Origin: Diabrotica undecimpunctata | Taxonomy: Eukaryota; Arthropoda; Insecta; Coleoptera; Chrysomelidae | Length of the DNA: 64,000 nucleotides | Assembly (NCBI RefSeq): GCF_040954645.1 | Contig: NC_092803.1 | Coordinates: 84,740,417-84,804,416 of the forward strand | Reading direction: 5' to 3' | Shown here: piece after piece, positions 12,364-21,649 of the stretch | Position numbering within the stretch: position 1 is the first letter of the stretch | Layout of the letters: every line of letters starts with the position of its first letter | Translations under genes and position numbers: made by a program | Notes under the pieces: generated by a model | The model's input: only the letters and a program-made list of their open reading frames with translations | Databases searched by the model: none | What the model was told of the DNA's origin: nothing

Positions 12364-12407
12364 ATTCCTAAGACTCCGTCAAAATATTCCTAAGACTCCG
12401 TCAAAAT
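12364..12407. repeat. 22-bp tandem duplication in Gypsy pol
   Basis: ATTCCTAAGACTCCGTCAAA plus AT (12364-12385) is repeated exactly at 12386-12407. Twenty-two bases is not a multiple of three, so the duplication by itself shifts the frame in the protease-RT region. Confidence 0.85.
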
Positions 12408-12590
12408 AATCGTGGAAATTATACAAGATATAATTAATGTAATGATCACTTTTAAATTCTGGAAATGCCGGTATTTCGGCTTGGTAATTAATAGTTTTGG
12501 TTACAAGTGCAGTAAATATAGTTGACGGGTAAATACAGTTTGGAAAATATTTTTCTACAATCGTTGGTCGTAGTAGGAACCTAGCGCTAC

Positions 12591-13100
12591 TAGTTCGACT
12601 CGAGCAGCCGAACAGTACGGACGTGAGAGAGAAGCGTGCTTACGTGGGGGCGACTGACCTATTGTCAACGGAGCTTTTCAGCTCCCGGTGGGTAAGACAC
12701 CGAGTGTGGCATAGGCACTTGTCCTACATATTAGCGAAAAGCGGATGCGAGGTTGTTACTAGTTAAACCGTCGAGGAGCTGTTTTTATAGGCTCCTCGCG
12801 GAGGCTATAATAGCTTCGCGTTTGCGAAGAATTCGGGATCACCTCAGTGTGTCGTCAGGGATGACACTGTAAGGCCTTGACATTTGACAAGGTCGGACAG
12901 AAACGGCCCCTGCTCCTGAGGTGTGAGAAACAGGAAGAGGATCCCTCACTGTGAATACAGGGAGTGAACTACCGAGAGGTACCTGGGACGGCACCCAGTA
13001 AGCCGTACTGACAGCGGTCAGTCGGTGGAAAAAAAACAGAGTCGTCTAAGTAGAATTTTCTTATATCTTATGAACTATTTGTTCATTGCCTTACGGCAAT
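12591..13100 (+). promoter_or_regulatory. Structured 5' UTR / internal promoter region of the LINE
   Basis: GC-richer than its surroundings and built of short hairpins: GGAGCT/AGCTCC (12670-12685), CGAGGAGC/GCTCCTCG (12772-12798), CTTCGC/GCGAAG (12814-12829), CAGTGT/ACACTG (12845-12869), CCTTG/CAAGG (12875-12892), CTGAC/GTCAG (13008-13021) and TTGCC/GGCAA just before the ORF1 ATG. LINEs of this kind carry internal promoters in the 5' UTR. A translation or packaging role for the hairpins is inference. Confidence 0.55.
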
Positions 13101-15149
13101 ATGAGTGATATTCCCCCCCCAGAAAGTGTTGTCACGCAGGTGACAACACAAGAAGAAGAAGAGAATGATTTAGCCGAATCATCAAACCCCTCTGTTGACA
13201 GCTCGATCGAGCTATATAATAAATTTATTAAATCGACTAATCCCGCGATCGACGACATAGAAATCGTAATATCTGACGATGACTTCTATCTGCCCGAGTC
13301 GGAGGAAGAAAAAAGCGAAATCGACACCGATGACGATATCAATACGATGGACGCCATCGACGAAGAGCCGAGCCCAGCTGCAAAATCGCGCGAAGCCCCA
13401 CCCCCAACTGTAGTAGAGACACAACCCGCCGTGGACAACGTCTCCAAAAATGAAGCCGAGCCCGAAATCGGCAAGAAAATGAAAAGGCTAAGGCCCAAAG
13501 AAGACTCTTCGGAAGACGAAGAAGTAAAGAAAAAGGCCAGAGAAATGGCAGAAAGGGAAAAGGCCAATGAGCTTTTAAGGTCGGTCAATGTACTGACGGA
13601 ACAGATCAAATCCCTTAAAGAAGAAAGCCGTATCCGCGAGGAAAAGGCAAATAAACAAATCCAAGACCTTCTCGCTCAGATGACTGAGCTGAGAAACGAA
13701 AACAAAGAAAAGGACAAGGAGATACAAAAACTTGTACAACATATAATGGCATTAACAGCAGCCAAGGAGAAAGAAGAGTCAATAATGGAAATCGACCCGT
13801 GGAAAGCCTCCCTCGATAATGACGTTGTAAAGCTAGTGGAACTAGGAATCGGTTCACCTCCCCCCGTAAAGCCATCCGGTAGCAAAGGCAAGCCTAAAGA
13901 GCCGGAAAGAATCATAACAACCAAAGAACCTGCAGGTTGGACACAAGTCCAAAACAAAAAAGGAAAAAAGACAGGCACCACTACTGAGAAATCAGACAGT
14001 AGTGTGAAAACAAAAATAAGCGTCGCCGAAAAGCAGACGCAGATAATAAATCAGCGGAAAGAAATCGAATTTAACAATGCTGCGAAAGAGGCTCATGAAA
14101 GAAGCCAGAAAAAGAAAACTTCCCAAAATAACTTGAGCAAAAATAGCCAAGTTGAAAAAGAAAACGACGTACCAAAAGACTCACCGCAAACAAGCGAGGA
14201 GCCTATAGTAAAAGAGCCGAAACCACCGGCGATAATCCTAAAAACTGTAGGAGAACACCAAAAAATCCTGCAGAGAGCAGCCAACCAAGGTATAATATCA
14301 GTCAATAAGTTTGCACGATCAGGCAGATCGATTGTTATTAACACAAAAACCAGAAAAGATTACCTAGGAATGGTACACATCCTAGAAGAACACAGTCCAA
14401 AAGTAGAATTCATCGCATATCCCATAGATAGCGATAAACTAAAAAGAGTCATTATAAAAGGGCTATCTGCTACTACTAGCACAGTAGCAATTAAAGACGA
14501 ACTATACAATAAAGGAATAGAAGCAACAAGGGTGATCAATATGATCTCCAAAAAAGCTGATAAAAAAGTACTGCCACATTTCATCGTCACCCTCAAAGAG
14601 GAAGACGTTGCAAAAATTAAAAAAATATCTGATATATGCTACATGCGCATCTATGTGGAGGATGAATTCAAAATCACAAAAGACACCCTACAGTGTTATA
14701 ACTGTCAAGGGTTCTATCACAGCTCAAAGGCTTGCCATTGCGGATCCAGATGTGTAAAATGCGGAGAAAACCACATCAGTAACGACTGTGAGAAAAGCCG
14801 GGAAACCGACCCCAAATGTGCAAACTGTGGTGAAGCGCACACAGCAAATTATAGAGGATGCTCTAAGGCCCCCAAAAAGAAAACACCTGCCCCAACAAGA
14901 CCGGTAGGAAGACCCATAAACAGCGCTCCAATCAACAAAGGAGTCAGCTACGCACAGGCAGCGAAAAAATCCGCTGAAACCACCTCAGAATCTCCAGCAC
15001 AACCACAAGAAGTGTCGGTACAGGACGCAGCTACCCTCATCGCAAACTTCCATACAGAGTATAATAACAAAATGATGAAAATGATGTCCATGATGGACAA
15101 AGCAACAAAAATGATGACTGCATTTGGAGAAGCCGTCCGAAAATGTTAG
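13101..15149 (+). CDS. LINE ORF1: Gag-like nucleic-acid-binding protein
   Basis: An intact 682-codon ORF. The ATG at 13101 is chosen because the reading frame upstream to 13086 has no ATG. Layout: an acidic N-terminal third (about residues 1-90), a lysine/glutamate-rich coiled-coil-like region (about 130-230), a basic linker, a PRE_C2HC-like domain (about 380-530, HEQK-like start and YVEDEFKITKDTLQ end), then three CCHC-type knuckles: CYNCQGFYHSSKACHC, CVKCGENHISNDC and CANCGEAHTANYRGC. A basic/proline tail and a methionine-rich C-terminus (MMKMMSMMDKATKMM) follow. Jockey-superfamily ORF1 proteins bind the element RNA and help deliver it to the target. ORF2 starts within its last codons. Confidence 0.85.
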   Translation: MSDIPPPESVVTQVTTQEEEENDLAESSNPSVDSSIELYNKFIKSTNPAIDDIEIVISDDDFYLPESEEEKSEIDTDDDINTMDAIDEEPSPAAKSREAPPPTVVETQPAVDNVSKNEAEPEIGKKMKRLRPKEDSSEDEEVKKKAREMAEREKANELLRSVNVLTEQIKSLKEESRIREEKANKQIQDLLAQMTELRNENKEKDKEIQKLVQHIMALTAAKEKEESIMEIDPWKASLDNDVVKLVELGIGSPPPVKPSGSKGKPKEPERIITTKEPAGWTQVQNKKGKKTGTTTEKSDSSVKTKISVAEKQTQIINQRKEIEFNNAAKEAHERSQKKKTSQNNLSKNSQVEKENDVPKDSPQTSEEPIVKEPKPPAIILKTVGEHQKILQRAANQGIISVNKFARSGRSIVINTKTRKDYLGMVHILEEHSPKVEFIAYPIDSDKLKRVIIKGLSATTSTVAIKDELYNKGIEATRVINMISKKADKKVLPHFIVTLKEEDVAKIKKISDICYMRIYVEDEFKITKDTLQCYNCQGFYHSSKACHCGSRCVKCGENHISNDCEKSRETDPKCANCGEAHTANYRGCSKAPKKKTPAPTRPVGRPINSAPINKGVSYAQAAKKSAETTSESPAQPQEVSVQDAATLIANFHTEYNNKMMKMMSMMDKATKMMTAFGEAVRKC

Positions 15150-17850
15150 CAAACCAAAACGAAGATCTACGCATTGGGTCATGGAATTCCGGCGGAATAT
15201 TCAAAAAGATCAACCTTCTGGATGAAATAATAAACAGATTAGAGCTCGATATCGTAGCCCTTCAAGAAACCAAACTAGTGGAAAGGAAAAAAAAACAAAA
15301 TTTCCAGGCTACGATATCTATAGAACGGATCATAGAGCATTATCAGGAGGAACAGCTATATTAGTCAAAAGGGGACTCGAACACGAGCACATCCCAACAC
15401 CAGACGGACTGGTGACAATGGAAGCCACAATTATTCGACTTAAGGCCAACAACGAAACACTAAAAATAGTGTCAGCTTACGTTAGACCACATGATCCGAT
15501 TTTCAACGAAGATTTGAGCCTAATACTGAACTCAGAAGAGCCAACTATAATTATTGGAGACCTAAATGCTAGATCTCCCAATTGGTTTGACAGGACGACC
15601 AACCGAAACGGAAGATATCTCTGCAACCATCTCGAGAACAGACCGAACACATATGTCATCGGACCAACAGAACCGACATGTTTCCACGGAGAACTCCCTA
15701 CGTATCTCGACATTGCAATCCTACACAACGTGGGTCAACAATACGAGATACACTCTCTAAATGAAGGCGATTCGACACATAACCTAATCGTCCTGACCCT
15801 GGGCGCAACAGAATTGAACTATTTGCAGCCCCACAACAGAAAGAAAACAAGTTGGCCAAACTTTAGAAGAATTGTGAGCGAGAACATCGGTAACATCCCA
15901 ACAATTAATAATATTACAGAACTAGAAGACAGTGTAATAAAACTAGAACAAGCAATAAACAATGCTATCGATGCCAGCTCCAAAACCGAAACAATCACAA
16001 GACAAAAAGGAAGATTCAGGGATATAAGTATAGAACTTCAAAACCTAATCAAAGAGAAAAACCGGAAAAGAAGAAGAGCCTACCGCACAAGAATGGTAGA
16101 AGACAAAAGGATTGCAAATGAGCTAGACAGGGAAGTGAAAAAACAACTTCAAAATCATAGAAATGAAAGCTGGGACTCCTATATCGATGAGCTAAATCCT
16201 AACAAATCCGCCTTCTGGAAGTTATCTAAAATCCTTCGAAAGGACAAGAAACCCATACCTCCCCTACACGGAGTAAACGGGATTGTCCATACGGAAATCG
16301 ACAAAGCCGAAGTCATGAAGGACGAACTAGAAAGGGCGTGTAGAAACAACGAAGACCCCGACGATGACATAGACTTTGAAGAAGAGGTAGAAAGAACAGC
16401 GAGAAGACTTAGAAGGAAAAAGGGTAGAATAGGTATTACACATACATCTCCCGAAGAAATAAAGGAACTTATAAAAATGACAAATGCCAAAAAAGCCCCA
16501 GGACCCGACAACATCACAAATAGGGCGCTGAAAAATCTACCAACAAAAGCTATTGTTTATATCACTAACATAATAAACAACATGCTAAAACTACGATATT
16601 TCCCAGATAGGTGGAAAGAGGCACACGTAATAATGATTGCAAAACCTGGTAAAAACGGCACATTTCCGCAAAATTACAGACCTATCAGCTTATTATCATC
16701 TATAAGCAAGATAGCGGAAAGAGTTATACTAAAAAGACTCAATGAAGAATCACAAATGCTAGGAACCATACCAGAGGCTCAATTCGGGTTCAGAAACGAA
16801 CACTCCTGTGAATTACAGGTACTACGACTTACAGAATTCATCACCAAAGGATTTAATGAAAAAATGTACACAGCTACAGCTTTTCTGGACGTCAGCAAAG
16901 CCTTCGACAGAGTCTGGCACCATGGACTCATCTATAAAATGAATGAATTTGGTTACAGTGAGGCGATGACATGCCTCCTTGCGTCATATCTTGCCAACAG
17001 AAGGTTCAGAGTTCGAATAGGGGCAACCCTATCCGAAGTCGGGACCCTGGAGGCGGGTGTGCCTCAGGGAGCGGTGCTGTCGCCGTACCTGTACACCATC
17101 TATACGGCCGACACGCCAAAAGAGCCAGGCTCTCTGTTGAGTCTTTACGCTGACGACACAGCAATAGCTGTTAGCTGGAGAAACCCGGATCATGCAGCTA
17201 ATCATCTGCAAAGAGCACTAAACAGATTCCAAAGATGGTGCATAAAATGGAAAATAGCCCTAAATCCAGATAAAACACAGGCTGTAATGTTTAGTCACAG
17301 AAGAAGTGTACCAAATCGCGAAATTACAATCGAAAACACCCCAGTAGACTGGACCAACCAGGCTAAATACCTAGGGGTACATCTAGATAAGAAGCTAACG
17401 TTCACTGAGCACATCAATCAGCAAATACGCAAAGCCAAAGCGTTGAAAAGTCAGCTCTCAACACTTATTGGAAGGAAAAGTAAACTACGATTTAAAACCA
17501 AAATCAGGGTTGCGAATAGTATTATCCTGCCAGTCCTAACATATGCATCCGCTGCGTGGGGACACACCTGTAAAACAAACAGGAAAAAGATACAGACTAC
17601 TCAAAATCAAATAGTCAGAGATGCCCTTAAGATACCAAGGTACGTACCCTTGAGATATGTATATAGAGACTCAGGACAAACAAGAATCCTACGCACGCTA
17701 GACGAGAGAGCATATGAAATTTTTAACGGACTAAGAAACCACCCCAGCAGAATGTTAAGAGAGCTGACTAACTACAATGAAAACACAAGGACGGTACACA
17801 GAAGACCAAAACAACAGATAGCTCGATATAGGGAGAACCCGAACGAATAA
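15143..17850 (+). pseudogene. LINE ORF2: endonuclease and reverse transcriptase, one frameshift
   Basis: It starts at an ATG overlapping the ORF1 stop (ATGTTAG). The apurinic-like endonuclease begins with LRIGSWNSGGI and LDIVALQETKL (residues ~9-48). The frame is then lost in an A run at 15287-15295: everything downstream continues in the frame expected after loss of one base, and an open frame then runs to 17850 from inside the endonuclease (GDLNARSPNW, LPTYLDIAI). RT motifs follow: KAPGPDNITNRAL, NYRPISLLSSISK, AQFGFRNEHS, the catalytic AFLDVSKAFDRVW, GVPQGAVLSP, the catalytic LYADDTAI, and a thumb with the YLGV.LDKKLTF motif. No RNase H domain is seen, as in Jockey. Apart from the shift the ORF looks functional (about 900 codons). 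Confidence 0.85.
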
Positions 17851-18133
17851 ATAAAGAATGAGATGGTTGCAAGAAGAACGAACAAAGAAATGCAGTCAAT
17901 CAGAAAACACACCAAAAAAAAACTCTGGCGAGAGGGTACGCTTTTCTTTTTTAGGTTTTTAGGTTTTTAGGTAATTATAAGTCCAATATACACCGGGGTG
18001 TGTGAGAGCATTATACACTTGGGAATGCACACCCCAATACACGCACACAAATAGGATTAAGGAAAAAAGGAAAGAATTGTTGCCCAGGCATTTTATAGTC
18101 CCGACGCCACAAGGAAGTCCACAAAAAAAAAAA

Positions 18134-18170
<37 letters not shown>

Positions 18171-18894
18171 GTTTTCTGATTAAATAACGTAAATTCATAT
18201 TGATACATTCATACTTTTCATTAAACCGTTTAACGTAAATTTACCTTATATAGCAAATATAGAAGGGGCCCGCCAGGCCTTCTATATACCGCTCCGCGGA
18301 CTAGGCCCCTAAGGCAGATCGAAATGAAAGATCTACTCGCGAAATCCGAGCACTGAGGTCATGTGCGGCATGCATGGGCTTGGTGGCCGGACCCCTCTCG
18401 GGTGCTCAGCCGGCGAGGAGAACAAAATTTATTTTGCCAAATCGGCGGCTGAGTGACCGAGCACACACTCTTTTCCGGACATAGAGTCATCAGCTCAGGC
18501 TGATGGCTCTATGGTCGGAACACACGCTCTTTTTTCTTTTTTTAGGGACTCAAGTCCCGACGTAAAGCTAGAGTAAAATCAATTGAGTCAGTAAAGTAAA
18601 TAGGGAGAAAAGCCTAGATGTGGCTACCCCTACAGTTAGGTGGCATAACCACATTCACTAAAAACCGAGGATGTCCTATTACCCAGGGCATCTTAAGTAA
18701 ATTCCAGATCATAAGCCTCCTCACGTAAGTCACACGATGAGGAGGGGTGGTGGAAAAGCCTGGGGGTCAGATAGGTACCACTTCGACTAGCGAGGTGTGA
18801 CCGGTTTGATCTTCGGACATGTGGATCCCATTCTTACATTGGTATACACATGTTCCTAGGGGCAGGGTTGATCACTGCGTGTGTGTGTGTGTGT
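17851..18894 (+). other. LINE 3' UTR with internal A tract and GT-run end
   Basis: An A-rich tract of about 47 bases (18122-18168) sits ~270 bp after ORF2 and would normally mark the poly(A) end of a Jockey element. Here another ~725 bp of GC-richer, hairpin-rich sequence follows, for example GAAGGGGCC/GGCCTTC around 18261-18283 and CCTCCTCAC/GATGAGGAGG around 18717-18744. It ends in a GT run (18877-18894) exactly at the target duplication. So the mobilised unit apparently included sequence beyond the A tract. Confidence 0.6.
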
Positions 18895-20620
18895 GAACCT
18901 AGCGCTACCGGTATCGACCAACAACTTCAATTTTGGATTTTCCATGTTAACTGTTTCTCTTCCAAGGCAAGTATCCGAAAATTTTGGCCTACCTTAGATT
19001 CATTTTTTGTTGTACTTCATGAGAAACATTTTTAAAATATTATTCATCCCTTTCTTTTAGTTCATGATTTCCATTTTGATAAATTATTTGAGTATAATTC
19101 TTCAACTATCAACTCTGAGTTTTGGCCGTTATTAGTAAAGAAATTTTTTCTATTATTATTAAATCTATTTGAATTTGGTCAGGTATTTGGATTAACTGTA
19201 TTTCTGGTTGATACTGACATTGGTTGGGGCCTAAGTAATCTATTACTAAGAATTCGATTAGATCTAAACACATTGCTTTATGCTCGAACAGCTTGAGAAT
19301 TTGTGGGAAGATTTTGAGATGGTTGGGATTGTGACCTTACGTTGATTGGTTGACTAGTAAATGTGGGTCTAGAGGTAAATAAATTGGGATTTTGATAACC
19401 TGTATTTTGGTCAAAATTGAGGCCATTTTGATTTTGATTCATGTAGGACGAATTTGTTTGATACTGTAGGGCTTTTTTCTTGTTCTCTAGGGTTTAATTA
19501 ATGGCTACGGGTCGATTCGAATTATAACATACAGTTTATTGTTTGACTCGTAAATTACAGGAATATAGAACTAATGTAAACGGTAACTATAACACTATTG
19601 AAATATAACCGCGGCTTATTAGTAAAAATATAAACACGTCTTTCATCGGTCGTCGTCTAGAGATGAGATGCCGTCCTATGCATATCACCTCGTAGTTTTA
19701 GTGTTCTACTCACACTATGCTCGACTCATCGTCGACCTACTATTGACAGTGTTTTTGATTATTCTGCAATAAATGAAGTTAGGAATTGGTAACAGAAAAA
19801 ATTTGCTGATGAATGCAATCCTAGGAATACCTACTGACGATTGAAGTTAGGATTCGTATTCACATATTTTGGGTATAAAAAGAATTTTGGGATTTAAAAT
19901 TATAGTAGTTATTTCTTGGAAGACTATTACTGGATTGTCCATATAAACGTTCAAAATTAAAAAATTCATCTACATATGCTATAGAATCTTCAAGAGAACC
20001 TGGTTTTTTTAAATGTATATTGTTTTTAAGAGTTCCTGTACAACCAGCAATAAAAGTATTAAGCGCAATTTTATCACAATGTTTAATTTGGCACAACTTA
20101 TCAGTCTGCTGTAGATTTGTTTCATTACTTATTCTTTGGGTCACGTTGCTCTTAAGAAGTTGGATCCGTGTTCCAAAGTAGTGGAGAGATTCGTTTTTAA
20201 ACGGTTTTGTCCTCTTTAATTCCTGCAGTAAGCAGTTCAGATCACGTCTGTCTGCGAAACATTGTTCTAATGCCCTTTTTATATCATCCCAGGATGACAG
20301 TTCCATCCGATTTCCTACTAAAGCTTCGGCTTTTTCAATTAATTTTTCTTGAATACATTATAAAATATGTTGATTTAAAGCTGCATCGTTATATGTAGCA
20401 TATGTTTCAACTAATTGAGTACATCTTATAATAAATTTATTCAATGTATTAGAATCACCATCATAGGGTCTAATATTATTTAATTTTTAGATTTAAGGAA
20501 ATCTCAGTTAATACTTGAGTTTGAGGTAGCCATATTTTCAGAAAAATTTATATTTTCACTGTCAACAATATTTAGAGCAAGTTCATCAAATTTATTTAAT
20601 AAATCTTTAAAATCACTCAT
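18895..20620 (-). pseudogene. Gypsy gag and start of protease, broken
   Basis: Gag starts at ATG 20620 (MSDFKDLLNKFDELAL). A central piece (20306-19860) has the capsid-like pattern around WDDIKRALEQCFADRRDLNCL and ESLHYFGTRIQLL typical of errantivirus Gag. The C-terminal part is Asn/Gln-rich (about 19480-19200). The protease active site LLVDTGSARF is encoded at about 18925-18895, and the Jockey LINE insertion cuts it at the GSARF codons, with the remainder resuming at 12590. Roughly 19500-19850 does not read as Gag and may be a further small insertion or solo LTR; this is uncertain. Stops are present throughout. Confidence 0.75.
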
Positions 20621-20959
20621 AAAATAATTAAATAGCAATAAATAAAAAAAAAACAAATTGTGAAAACATTTCTGGATTCGCATTAATATATTTGAAAATT
20701 GAAAAAAAAATCTATCTCTCCTCACTAAATAAAAGGAAGGAAAGGCAAAAAGGAACTTTTGGCAGTTACAGTTTAATCTGGATTACCTCGCTCTTTTTTC
20801 TGACTTCTGTTGTCACAGGAACGCTGCTATTTCTCGTAGAGTACCACTGAAGGGTCTAGATTCGTTGTAGATACACACTTCGATGTAGAAACAAAAACAA
20901 AAAAAAACAAAACCGAAAAAGTCTTTAACACTCGATGTCTTTTCGATCCGCACGTATTT

Positions 20960-21182
20960 CACTGACTGCGCCAATTATAACTTTTGTTCATGAAATACAG
21001 TTTAAAAAAAAAACAACTTTATTTTAAAAATATAACATATACGGAAACCTTACAATAATAATTATATAAACTATATGAGAATAAAAACAGAAATGTCTTT
21101 CCTATTAACAAAACAGATATTTATAAGTTCCTACTGCGTCGCCATCAAAAGTGCGTATCTAGTAGAATACGTGATCGTAACT
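20960..21182 (-). repeat. Gypsy 5' LTR (20973-21182) with primer binding site
   Basis: 210 bp, matching 7654-7864. On the coding strand the LTR ends in ATAATT and is followed at once by GGCGCAGTCAGT, very close to the tRNA-Ser primer site of the Drosophila 17.6/297 errantiviruses. This fixes the element orientation and group. Confidence 0.85.
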
Positions 21183-21649
21183 CGCATGTTGTTAACTTTC
21201 TAACTCGCTAAATTACTCACATTAAAAAGTGTGCTTGCTTGTTCCACAACATATTCATAAATTTTAATTACCACTTCTTTATTTATATAGAGTAAATTGT
21301 AACTAAACAAGTTATTAACATAACATTAACAACCATTTTTCTAATCTCCCTTAGTTGTTTTCCCATCATTATAGATGACAATAAGAACTATTTGATATTT
21401 GAGATTTATTAGTTGTTCTAATAAAACGTAGAATTTTACAATGGATATTAATATATAATTTACACTATACTCATATCCCACATTAGGTACATAAAATGCA
21501 TTAAGTCGTTTTTGAAAATTTGAGCCTGATCGTTATTCCCAAACTTATTGTCGGTAACGTGAAAGGCTCTCAGCTCCCTCAAGAGAGAGAGAAGGCTCGT
21601 TACTCGCTCTATCCATCGCTCTTTGGGACCTAAGAGGGTAGGGTTCTCG
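21183..21649. other. No gene recognised
   Basis: AT-rich flank of the Gypsy element turning into a GC-richer stretch with CTCTC/GAGAG runs at 21565-21620. No ORF of note. Confidence 0.5.

Larger units (their letters stand above)
9163..12590 (-). pseudogene. Gypsy pol: protease C-part, RT, RNase H, integrase
   Basis: From right to left on the minus strand: the C-terminal part of the aspartic protease (12590-12300), reverse transcriptase fingers ([16 protein letters not shown], about 11760-11710), a palm with [13 protein letters not shown] (about 11660) and the YMDD catalytic box (about 11465), RNase H with the DAS motif (about 11020), an integrase HHCC zinc finger (YKKGHRGIN to NNCQTCLKNK, about 9680-9550) and the integrase core with the second D in TTDSGPEF (about 9350) and the E in HSIVERFHSSLK (about 9240). 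The reading frame is broken by a 22-bp tandem duplication, by the LINE fragment at 10301-10628 and by further stops. Sequence and order match the 17.6/297 group. Confidence 0.85.
12591..18894 (+). mobile_element. Near-complete Jockey-like LINE inside Gypsy
   Basis: A 14-bp target duplication (GAACCTAGCGCTAC at 12577-12590 and 18895-18908) exactly flanks 6304 bp. The element has a ~510-bp structured 5' UTR, ORF1 (13101-15149), ORF2 (15143-17850, overlapping ORF1 at ATGTTAG) and a ~1-kb 3' UTR that ends in a GT run. ORF1 carries Jockey-type zinc knuckles and ORF2 an endonuclease and RT, so it belongs to the Jockey superfamily. Only one clear disabling change is seen, a shift in an A run of ORF2, so it is much younger than the Gypsy element it entered. 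Its GC content and codon quality stand out from the surroundings. Confidence 0.88.
7654..21182 (-). mobile_element. Errantivirus-like Gypsy LTR retrotransposon (17.6/297 type)
   Basis: Two ~210-bp LTRs (7654-7864 and 20973-21182) bracket gag, protease, RT, RNase H, integrase and an env-like ORF on the minus strand. The LTRs read AGTTAC to TAATT on the coding strand, the usual errantivirus ends. The element is 13.5 kb only because it carries a 6.3-kb Jockey-like LINE (12591-18894) and a 0.33-kb LINE fragment (10301-10628); without them it would be about 6.9 kb, normal for the group. Flanks read CGCG (7650-7653) and CGCA (21183-21186), an imperfect 4-bp target duplication. All genes carry stops or shifts, so it is a fossil copy. 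Confidence 0.85.

Noticed and set aside
13212..14596. Several minus-strand ORFs of 70-107 codons opposite LINE ORF1
   Set aside because: They are shadows of the intact plus-strand ORF1, rich in S/F/L from antisense E/K/R codons, with no domain.
18002..18187. Short lysine-tailed ORF and its phenylalanine-rich antisense ORF
   Set aside because: They are produced by the A tract in the LINE 3' UTR.
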